Shown here piece after piece: positions 24,011 to 32,141 of a stretch of 64,000 nucleotides of DNA (positions are counted from its first letter, which is position 1; each line of letters begins with the position of its first letter). The stretch covers positions 62,001-126,000 of the forward strand of contig JAWXUU010000003.1 in assembly GCA_044426085.1 (NCBI GenBank), given 5' to 3'. The translations under genes and the position numbers were made by a program. This stretch comes from JAWXUU01 sp044426085 (lineage in GTDB: Bacteria > Bacillota > Clostridia > Christensenellales > CAMQZB01). The notes under the pieces are model-generated. The model had not been told where the DNA came from. It searched no databases and saw only the letters and a list, made by a program, of their open reading frames with translations.

Positions 24011-24922
24011 ATGAAAATTGGGATGATTGGAATGGGGGCTATTGGGTGCGCTTATGGGGCACAGCTTTCAACTGCTTTTGGGGATGATTTTTTCGCCATT
24101 GCAAACGGCAGATATTATGATGATATTATGAAAAACGGCATTGTTTCTAATGGGGCGGAATATAAAATCAATGTGAAAAATGGCGACATGGCGGAAAGCG
24201 CTGACCTTATTATTTTGCTTGTGAAAAATTACAGCCTTGAAAGTGCCATTGCGGACATCACTCCTTTTGTTGGGGATAACACGATTTTGTTGCCACTTCT
24301 TAATGGTATCACCGCTTCGGAAACTTTGCGAAAGGCATTTCCAAACAATAAAGTTTTGGACGGGCTTGTTATTGGCATAGATGCAACAAGGCTTGATCGC
24401 GGTTCGCATTGCACTTCTTTGGGGCTTGTTCAGTTTGGCGAAAAAGTGAACACACCGCCATATTCAAGCGAAGTGAACTTTGTTTGCGATGTTCTATCTA
24501 AAACTCAAATACCATTTGAAACGCCGGAAGATATGCCACGCACCACTTGGAAAAAGTTTATGATGAACGTTGGTTGCAATCAAGTTTCCGCCGTTTGTGA
24601 TTGCCAAATTTTCGAATGTTGTGCAATTCCAGATTTCTACCCACTGACAGTTGGCGCGATGCAAGAAGTTGTGAATCTCGCAAAGGCAAAGGGCATCAAC
24701 CTTTTCGAAAGCGACAAAGATAACACCGCTGATTTTCTTGCAAAGTTTGTGAAGTCGGCAAAGAGTAGCATGCACCAAGATATGCTTGCAAAACGCAAAA
24801 CGGAAGTTGAATCTTTTGGTGGCGCAATCATCGCAATGAGTGAAGAATTCAGTTTGAAAACACCGATAAACGAGTTCCTAGTTGCTGTTATCAAAGGCAA
24901 AGAAACAAAAAATGGATTTTGA
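24011..24922 (+). CDS. panE: 2-dehydropantoate 2-reductase family protein
   Basis: NADPH-dependent reductase of the ApbA/PanE family, which makes pantoate for coenzyme A. 303 residues. Rossmann motif GMGAIGCAYG (residues 7-16), LLPLLNGI (~95-102, the substrate-side Asn), and TWKKFMMNVGCNQVSA (~178-193) with the catalytic Lys and Asn region. Some PanE paralogues reduce other 2-oxo acids, and no other pantothenate gene is here, so the pathway assignment is moderate. Followed by a strong terminator. Confidence 0.78.
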   Translation: MKIGMIGMGAIGCAYGAQLSTAFGDDFFAIANGRYYDDIMKNGIVSNGAEYKINVKNGDMAESADLIILLVKNYSLESAIADITPFVGDNTILLPLLNGITASETLRKAFPNNKVLDGLVIGIDATRLDRGSHCTSLGLVQFGEKVNTPPYSSEVNFVCDVLSKTQIPFETPEDMPRTTWKKFMMNVGCNQVSAVCDCQIFECCAIPDFYPLTVGAMQEVVNLAKAKGINLFESDKDNTADFLAKFVKSAKSSMHQDMLAKRKTEVESFGGAIIAMSEEFSLKTPINEFLVAVIKGKETKNGF

Positions 24923-24966
24923 TTTCAATGCGAAAATCAATGGGGACATACATTTATAGAAAGTTA

Positions 24967-24998
24967 AAAGCTACGCAAAACGCGTAGCTTTTTTATTT
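24967..24998. terminator. terminator between convergent genes
   Basis: AAAAGCTACGC-N5-GCGTAGCTTTTTTA hairpin. It ends panE; the A-run on the left allows action in the other direction as well. Confidence 0.88.
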
Positions 24999-25064
24999 TT
25001 ATATTTTGTTTTTATATTTTGATTTATATACTTTGATTTATATACTTTGATTTATATATTTTCT
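24992..25064. repeat. 13-14 bp AT-rich tandem repeat
   Basis: Two units near TTTTTATATTTTG then three of ATTTATATACTTTG. Located between the terminator and the end of the next gene. Confidence 0.65.
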
Positions 25065-25107
25065 TTGTATTTCAAATTGATAAGTTGATTTGATAACACT
25101 AATAAAA

Positions 25108-25923
25108 TTATGCAGCTTCAACAGTTCCTGTTTCTTCTTCGACAGTTTCTGTTTCTTCGCTTGCAAAATAATATTCACTTATTGCTGTGTAGTTTTCAAT
25201 GAAAACTTCCGCAACTGCTTGGTATTCTTCGAAATATACTTCCAAATCAGTGCCGTAATTTATCGCAAGGTCTATGCTTATCAAGTAAGCTTCGTACATA
25301 TTTGAAAGGTATGTATATTGCTCTTCATAGGCTGACGGTGGGTTTTTCAAATCGCTGAATGCACTTTCCATGTCTTCCATGCCCGCTTCAAGTTCGGCAA
25401 GAATCTCGAGATATGCTTCGTCGATAAGAGCGTTGTTTGCGCCAGCGTCATCCCAATATTCAAGTCTTGTGCCAACAACTGTGAGCGCCGTATACGTTTG
25501 AACAATAAGCTCGATTGAAGTTTCTTCAATTTCTGTGCCATAGCCTTGGTTTGCTGTGTTCATACCCGCCATTGAGAAAATAAGCGCAAACACAAGCACG
25601 AATGCCACAACCGCAATAATACGTTTTTTGTTGCATTCTTTTTTAGGCTTTGCAACCGCCACAGTTTCAGTTTGAACAGCTTCTGGTTGAGCAGTTTCTT
25701 CTTTTTCTTCTTTTTCTTCTTTTTCTTCTGTTGCAACTTCTTGCACCGCTTCTGCAACTGCTTCTTCTGCAACAGTTTCTTCCGCAACCGCTTCTTCTGC
25801 AACTGCTTCTTCTGCAACTGCTTCTTTATCTTCTGTTGCTGTTATTTCTTCGTTGACTTCTTCAGTTGTTGCGACGATTTTTTCAGCTTCGCAATCTTCT
25901 TGCAATTTCTTATCTTCAGCCAT
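25108..25923 (-). CDS. membrane protein with Glu/Ala-rich repeat N-terminus
   Basis: 271 residues, function unknown. Residues ~30-85 are repeats of EEAVA(E) and KEE, encoded by near-identical 15-bp and 9-bp units, so length polymorphism in frame is likely. One membrane helix follows (KKRIIAVVAFVLVFALIFSM, ~107-126), then an outside domain of about 140 residues predicted helical (YTALTVVGTRLEYW, NNALIDEAYLEILAEL). The acidic N-terminus is predicted cytoplasmic. Ribosome site AAGGGG. It sits directly downstream of the thioesterase gene (20-base gap). Confidence 0.75.
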   Translation of the reverse strand: MAEDKKLQEDCEAEKIVATTEEVNEEITATEDKEAVAEEAVAEEAVAEETVAEEAVAEAVQEVATEEKEEKEEKEETAQPEAVQTETVAVAKPKKECNKKRIIAVVAFVLVFALIFSMAGMNTANQGYGTEIEETSIELIVQTYTALTVVGTRLEYWDDAGANNALIDEAYLEILAELEAGMEDMESAFSDLKNPPSAYEEQYTYLSNMYEAYLISIDLAINYGTDLEVYFEEYQAVAEVFIENYTAISEYYFASEETETVEEETGTVEAA

Positions 25924-25943
25924 CTTTTCCCCTTTTTTCTAGA

Positions 25944-26312
25944 TTACAATCTAGCCATAAATTTTTCGATATTTATAACAAAACGTTCGTGAGTTCCTTC
26001 GCCGATTTTACCTTTTGAATCGAAAGCTTCAACTTTGAAAACTTGTTTTCTGCCTTCAATTGCGATAACTTCGCATTTGAATTTCACGCTGTCGCCAATC
26101 GCAGTTGCTTTTACGTGTGCGATATCAAGCTTTGTTCCAACGGTTGTTTCGCCTTGGTTCATATATTTTTCTGAAAGTTCAAAACAGACACTTTCCATGC
26201 CCGCAACCATTGCTGGCGTTGCAAAAACTTGCAAACCACCGCTTTGCATTGACTCGGCAGACTTCGCGCTGTCAACGATAAATTCCTTTTCGTGTGTCAT
26301 AGATATTTCCAT
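25944..26312 (-). CDS. FlK-like hot-dog thioesterase
   Basis: 122 residues. GTKLDIAHVKATAIGDSVKFKCEV contains the conserved His of the fluoroacetyl-CoA-thioesterase-like group of hot-dog proteins, and TPAMVAGMESVC the Thr/Ser-Glu region. Members hydrolyse various acyl-CoAs; substrate unknown. The chosen ATG lies 8 bases after GGAGG; the ATG two codons earlier is too close. Confidence 0.8.
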   Translation of the reverse strand: MEISMTHEKEFIVDSAKSAESMQSGGLQVFATPAMVAGMESVCFELSEKYMNQGETTVGTKLDIAHVKATAIGDSVKFKCEVIAIEGRKQVFKVEAFDSKGKIGEGTHERFVINIEKFMARL

Positions 26313-26464
26313 TTTCATATCCTCCATCTTTTTTATCATTATACAGCAGTGAAAAAAATATAGCAATCAAATTGAACATTTTTTGTTTTTTATATCTTGA
26401 TATTTCAAGTTTAACCCTGCAACTTTAATGTTACCTTAAAAATCGACAAAATCCAAATTATTCC

Positions 26465-26497
26465 AAAAAAAAGGTCGGCATTTTCACACCGACCTTT
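26465..26497 (-). terminator. terminator after the 2Fe-2S protein gene
   Basis: AAAGGTCGG-N10-CCGACCTTT hairpin followed by a T-run on the minus strand. Confidence 0.85.
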
Positions 26498-26505
26498 CAC
26501 GCCAA

Positions 26506-26760
26506 CTAAATAAGTGGCAAAATTTCTTTTTCAAACAACGCTTTTGTTTCGCTTGGGTTTATGCTGAAGTGTTTTTCACCCACAACAACGCTTACACCTT
26601 CGCCACATTGCTTGCCACAATCCCCTGTGCAAAACGCACCAGCAAGATTGATTTTTTCTTTCAAATCACCCGTTGTAACAAGATATTGCAATTCTTCGAT
26701 GACTTTTTTTGAACCTTTCACATGGCAATTACTGCCAATACAAATTGTAACTTTTAACAT
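26506..26760 (-). CDS. thioredoxin-like [2Fe-2S] ferredoxin (NuoE-type domain)
   Basis: 84 residues forming a single thioredoxin-like 2Fe-2S domain. Cysteines at 7 and 12 (CIGSNC) and at 44 and 48 (CTGDC), plus Cys52, match the C-x4-C...C-x3-C ligand pattern of NuoE/HymA. Such stand-alone domains serve as electron carriers for hydrogenases or formate/NADH systems, but none of these is adjacent, so the partner is unknown. Confidence 0.82.
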   Translation of the reverse strand: MLKVTICIGSNCHVKGSKKVIEELQYLVTTGDLKEKINLAGAFCTGDCGKQCGEGVSVVVGEKHFSINPSETKALFEKEILPLI

Positions 26761-26780
26761 AATCTAAACCCCCATTCATA

Positions 26781-27527
26781 TTATTCGTAATCTACAACAT
26801 CAACCCAGCTGAGTAGGAATTCCTTTTGTTCAGGTTTTCCCTTAACCATTTGGCTTGCTGCAACGATTGGCAACCATTTTTGAACGTATTGTTTTGCAGT
26901 GTCGCTTTTTTTGCAGAACAAGTTCAAATATTTTTCTGCGCCGTCGATGTTGCCTTCAAGCCAGAACAAAAGATATGTTCTTGCAACGTCTGCTGATGCA
27001 TTGCCTTGTGTTGCGTGTGCCCAGTCAAGAATATAAGCTGTGCCATCTTCCGCGATGATGATGTTGCTTGGATTGAAGTCGCCATGAAGAAGTTTCTTAT
27101 GCTTTGGCATAGATTCTAGGCGAGTATGAAGGTCGTATTTCACTGTTGCTGAAAGGTCAGCTTCAGTGATTTTGCGTGTCATTTTTTCTTTATGGCTTGG
27201 AAGAAGCGCGCATTTTTCGCCGTGCACCTGCATTTGCAATTCAACAAACATGTCGATATATTTATCAAAGCCAGCAGGGTCTGCCATGAGGTCTGAAAGC
27301 GGTGTGCCCTTCACGTGTTGCATACCAATCGCCCACTTGCCATCGCTTTCTGTTACACAACAAATTTTTGGAACATTCAATGCAGTTTCTTCAACGCGAG
27401 CGTGATTCAATGCTTCGTTGAGAACGTTTGCTTTTGGATAGCTTTCGTCAAATACTTTGACAGCAGTGTCGCCATCAACGTATACTGTTTTGCTTGTTCT
27501 TACAGCTATTATTTTGTCTAGTTTCAT
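26781..27527 (-). CDS. APH/choline-kinase-like phosphotransferase
   Basis: 248 residues with the protein-kinase-like fold of aminoglycoside phosphotransferases: catalytic loop LLHGDFNPSNI (~143-153) and metal-binding AYILDWAHA (~163-171). Sequence gives no sign of true antibiotic specificity; in clostridial genomes such genes more often encode small-molecule kinases of unknown substrate. Ribosome site GGAGG. 20 bases upstream of the 2Fe-2S gene. Confidence 0.8.
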   Translation of the reverse strand: MKLDKIIAVRTSKTVYVDGDTAVKVFDESYPKANVLNEALNHARVEETALNVPKICCVTESDGKWAIGMQHVKGTPLSDLMADPAGFDKYIDMFVELQMQVHGEKCALLPSHKEKMTRKITEADLSATVKYDLHTRLESMPKHKKLLHGDFNPSNIIIAEDGTAYILDWAHATQGNASADVARTYLLFWLEGNIDGAEKYLNLFCKKSDTAKQYVQKWLPIVAASQMVKGKPEQKEFLLSWVDVVDYE

Positions 27528-27699
27528 TTTTTAAGTCCTCCAAATTGTTTGATATTTAAAATTTCAGCAGGTTTTCCCACCGAAAAACTTTAGCCTTTTT
27601 TACATCAATTATTTGCAGATTTATGCCACGAGATTATGCTTGCAATATAGTGTTTATATTATAGTTTTGTTTGTATTATAGTTCGTTTTTTTTAGCAAA

Positions 27700-27722
27700 A
27701 TAGCCACCCCACGGGTGGCTAT
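27700..27722 (-). terminator. hairpin after adhE
   Basis: ATAGCCACCC-CAC-GGGTGGCTAT, perfect 10-bp stem 57 bases past adhE, followed by only four T on the minus strand. Confidence 0.6.
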
Positions 27723-27779
27723 CGCTACCTAGGACAATTGTAACACATAAAAGTTGTTATATCAAGACCTATTTATAAT

Positions 27780-30380
27780 TTATTTTCCGTAGTACGCATT
27801 CAAATACATTTGTTTGATTTCACTCATAAGTGGGTATCTTGGGTTTGCACCTGTGCATTGGTCGTCGAATGCTTGTTCAGTCATTTCGTCAAGTCTTGCA
27901 AGGAAATCAGCTTCGTCGATACCGTATTCTTTGATTGTTGCTTTGATGCCAACTTTATCACGAAGTGTATCAATCATGGCTTTTAGTCCAGCAACTTTAT
28001 CGTCATCTGTTTTGCCTTTCACCCCAAGAGCCACAGCAACTTCTGCATATTTCGCTTTTGTTTTAGGGAAAGCATACTGAGAGAACGCACCCATTTTTGT
28101 TGGGCAATCAGACGCATTGAAGTCGATAACTTCGTTTATCATAAGCGCGTTTGCAACACCGTGTGGAAGGTGGTGGAAAGCACCAAGTTTGTGAGCCATA
28201 GAGTGACAAACACCAAGGAACGCATTTGCAAATGCCATACCAGCCATAGATGCTGCGTTTGCCATTTTTTCTCTTGCGATTGGGTCGTTTGGACCGTTGT
28301 CGTATGCTTTTGGAAGGTATTCAAAAATGATTTTGAGTGCACCAATAGCAAGACCATCTGTATAATCAGTTGCTAGCATAGAGCCAAGTGCTTCAACCGC
28401 GTGAGTGACTGCGTCAATACCAGATGCTGCTGTGAGGCCTTTTGGAGCGTTCATCATCATATCTGCATCGATAATTGCCATGTGTGGCATAAGTTCGTAG
28501 TCTGCAAGTGGATATTTCACGCCTGTGCTTTCGTCTGTGATAACGGCAAATGGAGTAACTTCAGAGCCAGTACCAGCTGTTGTTGGAACAGCGATGAAGT
28601 ATGCTTTTTCGCCCATTTTAGGGAAAGTGTATACTCTTTTTCTGATATCCATGAAACGAACTGCCATATCAAGGAAGTCAGCTTCTGGATGTTCATACAT
28701 CACCCACATGATTTTTGCAGCGTCCATTGCAGATCCACCACCAAGAGCGATGATAACGTCTGGCTGGAAGCTTCTCATGAGAGCCGCGCCTTCTTTTGCA
28801 CAAGCAAGAGTTGGGTCTGGGGCAACATCGAAGAATGTTGTGTGTGTGATTCCCATTTCGTCAAGCTTATCAGTGATAGCTTTTGTGTAGCCATTTTGGA
28901 ACAAGAATTGGTCTGTAACAACGAATGCTTTTTTCTTGCCAAGAACGTCTTTAAGCTCGCTTAGAGCAACTGGCAAGCAACCTTTTTTCAAATAAACTTT
29001 TTGAGGTGCTCTGAACCACAACATATTTTCTCTCCTTTCTGCAACTGTTTTGATATTGATAAGGTGTTTAACGCCAACGTTTTCTGAAACGGAGTTTCCG
29101 CCCCATGATCCGCAACCAAGTGTTAGTGATGGTGCTAGGTTGAAGTTATAAAGGTCACCGATACCGCCGTGCGCTGATGGAGTGTTGATAACGATTCTGC
29201 AAGCTTCCATTTTTGATTCGAAAGCAGCCATGTCTTCTTTTTCTGTCAAAGTGTTGATATAAAGTGATGCTGTGTGTCCGTGTCCGCCATCTTTAACAAG
29301 TGTGTCGGCTTTTTCCAAAGCTTCTTCATATGAATCGAATTTATACATTGCAAGAACTGGTGAAAGTTTTTCATGAGCGAATTCTTCTGCAAGATCAACG
29401 CTTTCAACTTCGCCAATAATAATTTTTGTAAGTTCTGGAACTTCAACGCCCGCAAGCTTAGCGATAGTATAAGCTGATTGACCAACGATTTTTGCATTCA
29501 ATGCACCATTGATAAGGATTGTTTTTCTAACTTTTTCAGTTTCTTCATCAGAAAGGAAATAACATCCTCTTTCGATGAATTCTTTTTTAACTTCTTTATA
29601 GATTTCTTTTGCAACAACAACAGATTGTTCTGATGCACAAATCATACCATTATCGAATGTTTTTGAAATGATAATTGAAGAAACCGCAAGTTTAACATCA
29701 CATGATTTGTGGAAAACTGCTGGTGTGTTACCCGCGCCAACGCCGACTGCTGGTTTACCGCTTGAATAAGCAGCCTTAACCATTCCTGGGCCACCTGTTG
29801 CCAAGATGATATCAGCTTCTTTCATAACTGTGTTTGTAAGTTCAAGACTTGGAACATCCACCCAGCTGATGATTCCCGCTGGTGCGCCCGCTTCAACCGC
29901 TGCGTCCAAAACAAGTTTTGCTGCTGCAATTGTGCAATTTTTTGCTCTTGGATGTGGGCTGATGATAATACCGTTTCTTGTTTTCAATGCAAGAAGCGTT
30001 TTGAAAATAGCTGTTGATGTTGGGTTTGTTGTTGGGATAACCGCAGCAATAACGCCGATTGGTTCTGCTATTCTTCTTGTTCCGTATGCCTTATCTTCAG
30101 AGATAACTCCACAAGTTTTCGTGTCTTTATAAGCGTTGTAGATATATTCAGAAGCGTAGTTATTTTTGATAACCTTATCTTCCACAATACCCATGCCAGT
30201 TTCAGCAACTGCCATTTTTGCTAGCGGAATTCTAGCTTTGTTTGCAGCGAGAGCTGCAGCTTTGAAAATCACGTCTACTTGCTCTTGCGAAAATGTTGCA
30301 AACTCTTTTTGAGCTGTTCTGATTTCGTTAAGTCTTGCTTGCAATGATTCAACTGTGTCAACAATGTTGATGTTTTCCAT
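27780..30380 (-). CDS. adhE: bifunctional acetaldehyde-CoA/alcohol dehydrogenase
   Basis: Reduces acetyl-CoA to acetaldehyde and then ethanol, re-oxidising two NADH. 866 residues, full length. The N-terminal aldehyde dehydrogenase half has the catalytic Cys248 in NGMICASEQ; the C-terminal iron-dependent alcohol dehydrogenase half (from ~455) has IALGGGSAMDAAK and the Fe ligands in GIDAVTHAVEAL and CHSMAHKLGAFHHLPHG. Ribosome site ATAGGAGAAAG. A Rex-type operator lies 157 bases upstream, consistent with NADH/NAD control known for adhE in Clostridia. Confidence 0.97.
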   Translation of the reverse strand: MENINIVDTVESLQARLNEIRTAQKEFATFSQEQVDVIFKAAALAANKARIPLAKMAVAETGMGIVEDKVIKNNYASEYIYNAYKDTKTCGVISEDKAYGTRRIAEPIGVIAAVIPTTNPTSTAIFKTLLALKTRNGIIISPHPRAKNCTIAAAKLVLDAAVEAGAPAGIISWVDVPSLELTNTVMKEADIILATGGPGMVKAAYSSGKPAVGVGAGNTPAVFHKSCDVKLAVSSIIISKTFDNGMICASEQSVVVAKEIYKEVKKEFIERGCYFLSDEETEKVRKTILINGALNAKIVGQSAYTIAKLAGVEVPELTKIIIGEVESVDLAEEFAHEKLSPVLAMYKFDSYEEALEKADTLVKDGGHGHTASLYINTLTEKEDMAAFESKMEACRIVINTPSAHGGIGDLYNFNLAPSLTLGCGSWGGNSVSENVGVKHLINIKTVAERRENMLWFRAPQKVYLKKGCLPVALSELKDVLGKKKAFVVTDQFLFQNGYTKAITDKLDEMGITHTTFFDVAPDPTLACAKEGAALMRSFQPDVIIALGGGSAMDAAKIMWVMYEHPEADFLDMAVRFMDIRKRVYTFPKMGEKAYFIAVPTTAGTGSEVTPFAVITDESTGVKYPLADYELMPHMAIIDADMMMNAPKGLTAASGIDAVTHAVEALGSMLATDYTDGLAIGALKIIFEYLPKAYDNGPNDPIAREKMANAASMAGMAFANAFLGVCHSMAHKLGAFHHLPHGVANALMINEVIDFNASDCPTKMGAFSQYAFPKTKAKYAEVAVALGVKGKTDDDKVAGLKAMIDTLRDKVGIKATIKEYGIDEADFLARLDEMTEQAFDDQCTGANPRYPLMSEIKQMYLNAYYGK

Positions 30381-30536
30381 GATGTCTTTCTCCTATTATA
30401 AAAAATTTTTATTTAACAAATTTATTATGCCCACTCGCCTTTATAATATATACAATATAATATAAATCAAATATTTCAAAGCAAATGTACAAAGTTTGAT
30501 ACTAAAATAACTACTTGTCATTTTTAATTCTGTATC

Positions 30537-30554
30537 TTGTTAATATTTTAACAG
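30537..30554. promoter_or_regulatory. Rex box upstream of adhE
   Basis: TTGTTAATATTTTAACAG matches the Rex consensus TTGTTAA-N4-TTAACAA at 13 of 14 defined positions. A half-site TTTAACAA occurs at ~30412-30419. The rest of this 500-base gap is AT-rich with no gene. Confidence 0.8.
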
Positions 30555-30831
30555 CATAAAAACCATTTGTCAATCAAATTCACTCACATTGTGAAATTTT
30601 TAATTATCAAATCATGATATTATTTTGCCACAACGCTTTTGCAAGCACTTATCATCAAAAATACGCACAATGTTATAATAAATTAACATAGATTGTATAA
30701 AGTGGCGTAGATATGTGATAAACACAACCGTTTATCAGCTTTAAGAAAAAAGAATGATACTACGCTATTTTTATTAAATTCCACCGTTAAAGGTATTGAT
30801 TTTTGTTGAAAAATAGTATATCATTGGTGCG

Positions 30832-30842
30832 TGGTTAGACCA
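30832..30842. promoter_or_regulatory. FadR/GntR-type operator, TGGT-TAG-ACCA
   Basis: Perfect TGGT-N3-ACCA, the pattern bound by FCD-domain GntR regulators, 40 bases before the start of the adjoining FadR-type gene. A possible promoter (TTGATT-N17-TATCAT) lies just before it, so the regulator probably represses itself. Confidence 0.6.
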
Positions 30843-30882
30843 CACGCAATAAAAAATAAACCAGCGTCACGAAGGAGGATAA

Positions 30883-31587
30883 ATGCAATTTAAAGAAATA
30901 GTAGCGCCTAGCATGAAGGAGCTTTTTGTTAATAATATTGAAGAACTTATCTTATCTGGGCAACTTAAAATTGGAGAAAAACTCCCGCCAGAGCGCGAAC
31001 TTGCCGAACAAATGAGAGTTTCAAGGACGATTGTTAATCTTGGGCTTGCAGAACTTGCAAAAAAAGGCTTTCTGGACATTCATCCAAGGCAAGGGGTGTA
31101 CGTTTCCGATTATGTGGAACGTGGCAATCTTGAAACATTGCTTTCAATTATGAATTTCAACGGCGGAAAGTTGGATTTTGGCATGCTCAGCTCTATTTGC
31201 GAATTTAGACGCATCGTTGAAGGCAGAGCTTACGAACTCGCCGCGCAAAACAGAACGCAAGAAGATCTTGAAATGCTTTTCGGGCTTTTGCAAAAGGTGA
31301 ACACAACAAAAAATATCACTGAACTTTCTGATTACATATTTGAATTCCACCACGTTGTTTTTTGTGCAAGCAAAAATTGCATATTGCCACTTGTTCACAA
31401 CGGACTGGAATCTATTTCCAAAAGAATCACAAATCAACTTTTTGAAACTTCCCCAAACAACTTCGTTATAAACGGAATCGAAAAGCTTTATCACAACATA
31501 AAATCACAAGATGCACAAGGTGCGAAAAACGCAATTATAGAAGTTATTGATAAAGGCATGGAATACATGAGCACTTTATATCATTAA
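30883..31587 (+). CDS. GntR-family transcriptional regulator, FadR/FCD subfamily
   Basis: 234 residues. N-terminal winged helix: LILSGQLKIGEKLPPERELAEQMRVSRTIVNLGLAELAKKGFLDIHPRQGVYV (positions ~21-73 in short pieces characteristic of GntR). C-terminal FCD ligand domain begins near residue 103 (ICEFRRIVEGRAYELAA) and carries FHHVVFCASKN with metal/ligand-binding His. Such regulators sense organic acids such as lactate, pyruvate or sugar acids. Divergent from adhE but with 500 bases between them. Ribosome site GAAGGAGG. Confidence 0.88.
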   Translation: MQFKEIVAPSMKELFVNNIEELILSGQLKIGEKLPPERELAEQMRVSRTIVNLGLAELAKKGFLDIHPRQGVYVSDYVERGNLETLLSIMNFNGGKLDFGMLSSICEFRRIVEGRAYELAAQNRTQEDLEMLFGLLQKVNTTKNITELSDYIFEFHHVVFCASKNCILPLVHNGLESISKRITNQLFETSPNNFVINGIEKLYHNIKSQDAQGAKNAIIEVIDKGMEYMSTLYH

Positions 31588-31716
31588 AAACAGCTGATAT
31601 TGCATGAAAATTACATAAAGTTTACATTTAGTTTAATTTATTATAGAAAAAAGTCAAGTTTTTCTATTGAATTTTTAAAAAAGTTCTGTTTTTTTAAAAA
31701 AAGTACAAAAAAACAG

Positions 31717-31745
31717 TTGACAAAGCCACTTAAATAATATATACT
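31717..31745 (+). promoter_or_regulatory. consensus promoter of the small-RNA candidate
   Basis: TTGACA (31717-31722), 17-base spacer, TATACT (31740-31745); among the strongest promoters in the window, yet no gene follows it on this strand. Confidence 0.82.
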
Positions 31746-31751
31746 GTGAAT

Positions 31752-31893
31752 GTAATCAAGAAGTGGTTGCCGAGTAAGGCACGAGAGCCTCGCGGAAACA
31801 AAAATACTCTTGATTGCCCAAATAAGCTCATCATTTTCCCCCTTATCATATGAACCCCTGAAAACAGCAATGTTTTCAGGGGTTCTTTTTATT
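31752..31893 (+). ncRNA. candidate C-rich small regulatory RNA
   Basis: A ~140-base unit between the promoter above and a perfect terminator. The 5' part folds: AATCAAGA(A)GT (31754-31764) pairs with ACTCTTGATT (31806-31815) and encloses GCC-GAGTAA-GGC and CGAG-AGC-CTCG. Between it and the terminator lies an unpaired TTTTCCCCCTTAT (31834-31846), complementary to G-rich ribosome sites such as AAGGGGGATAAC. That layout resembles RsaE/RoxS-type C-rich sRNAs of Firmicutes, though I see no sequence homology I can prove. No open frame with a ribosome site lies inside. It is not tmRNA, SRP RNA or RNase P. Confidence 0.6.
31852..31890 (+). terminator. perfect 14-bp terminator of the small-RNA candidate
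   Basis: GAACCCCTGAAAAC-N6-GTTTTCAGGGGTTC followed by TTTTT. Confidence 0.9.
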
Positions 31894-31923
31894 TGCTGTG
31901 CAAATAAAAAGAACCCCTGAAAA
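31873..31923. repeat. 23-bp-arm palindrome overlapping the terminator
   Basis: The right arm of the terminator plus following bases (31873-31895) is repeated inverted at 31901-31923 around the loop CTGTG. The GAACCCCTGAAAA segment is therefore present three times and can form two exclusive hairpins. It abuts the GTGAAAA heptamers of the next element. Confidence 0.8.
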
Positions 31924-32124
31924 GTGAAAAGTGAAAAGTGAAAAGTGAAAATTAATGTAAGCACTCGCGTTGCTCGTGCACTCAATTTGTATTTGGACAC
32001 TAAAATAGGAACGCCCCTATTAAATAGTTGCGTTCCTACCATTGGTTACAAATATATTGAAAAGCACGAGCGGTACGCGAGTGCATTACCACAATTTTCA
32101 CTTTTCACTTTTCACTTTTCACTT
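31921..32124. mobile_element. miniature hairpin element, copy g (GTGAAAA-flanked)
   Basis: Flanked by GTGAAAA units rather than ATTAAAA. Left hairpin GCACTCGCGTTGCTCGTGC, central hairpin GGAACGCCCCTATT/AATAGTTGCGTTCC, right hairpin with GCACGAGC...GCGAGTGC, ATTACCACAA end. Confidence 0.75.
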
Positions 32125-32141
32125 GCAACGCTTCGCGTTGC
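32125..32141 (-). repeat. fold-back hairpin touching the valS stop codon
   Basis: GCAACGC-TTC-GCGTTGC, perfect 7-bp stem directly after the stop. Confidence 0.7.

Noticed and set aside
22858..24922. Integrated mobile island at tRNA-Ser
   Set aside because: No integrase, no repeat of the tRNA 3' end in the window; the XRE genes alone are not enough.
26781..27527. Aminoglycoside resistance gene
   Set aside because: Only the general APH fold is visible; no resistance-type signature or mobile context.
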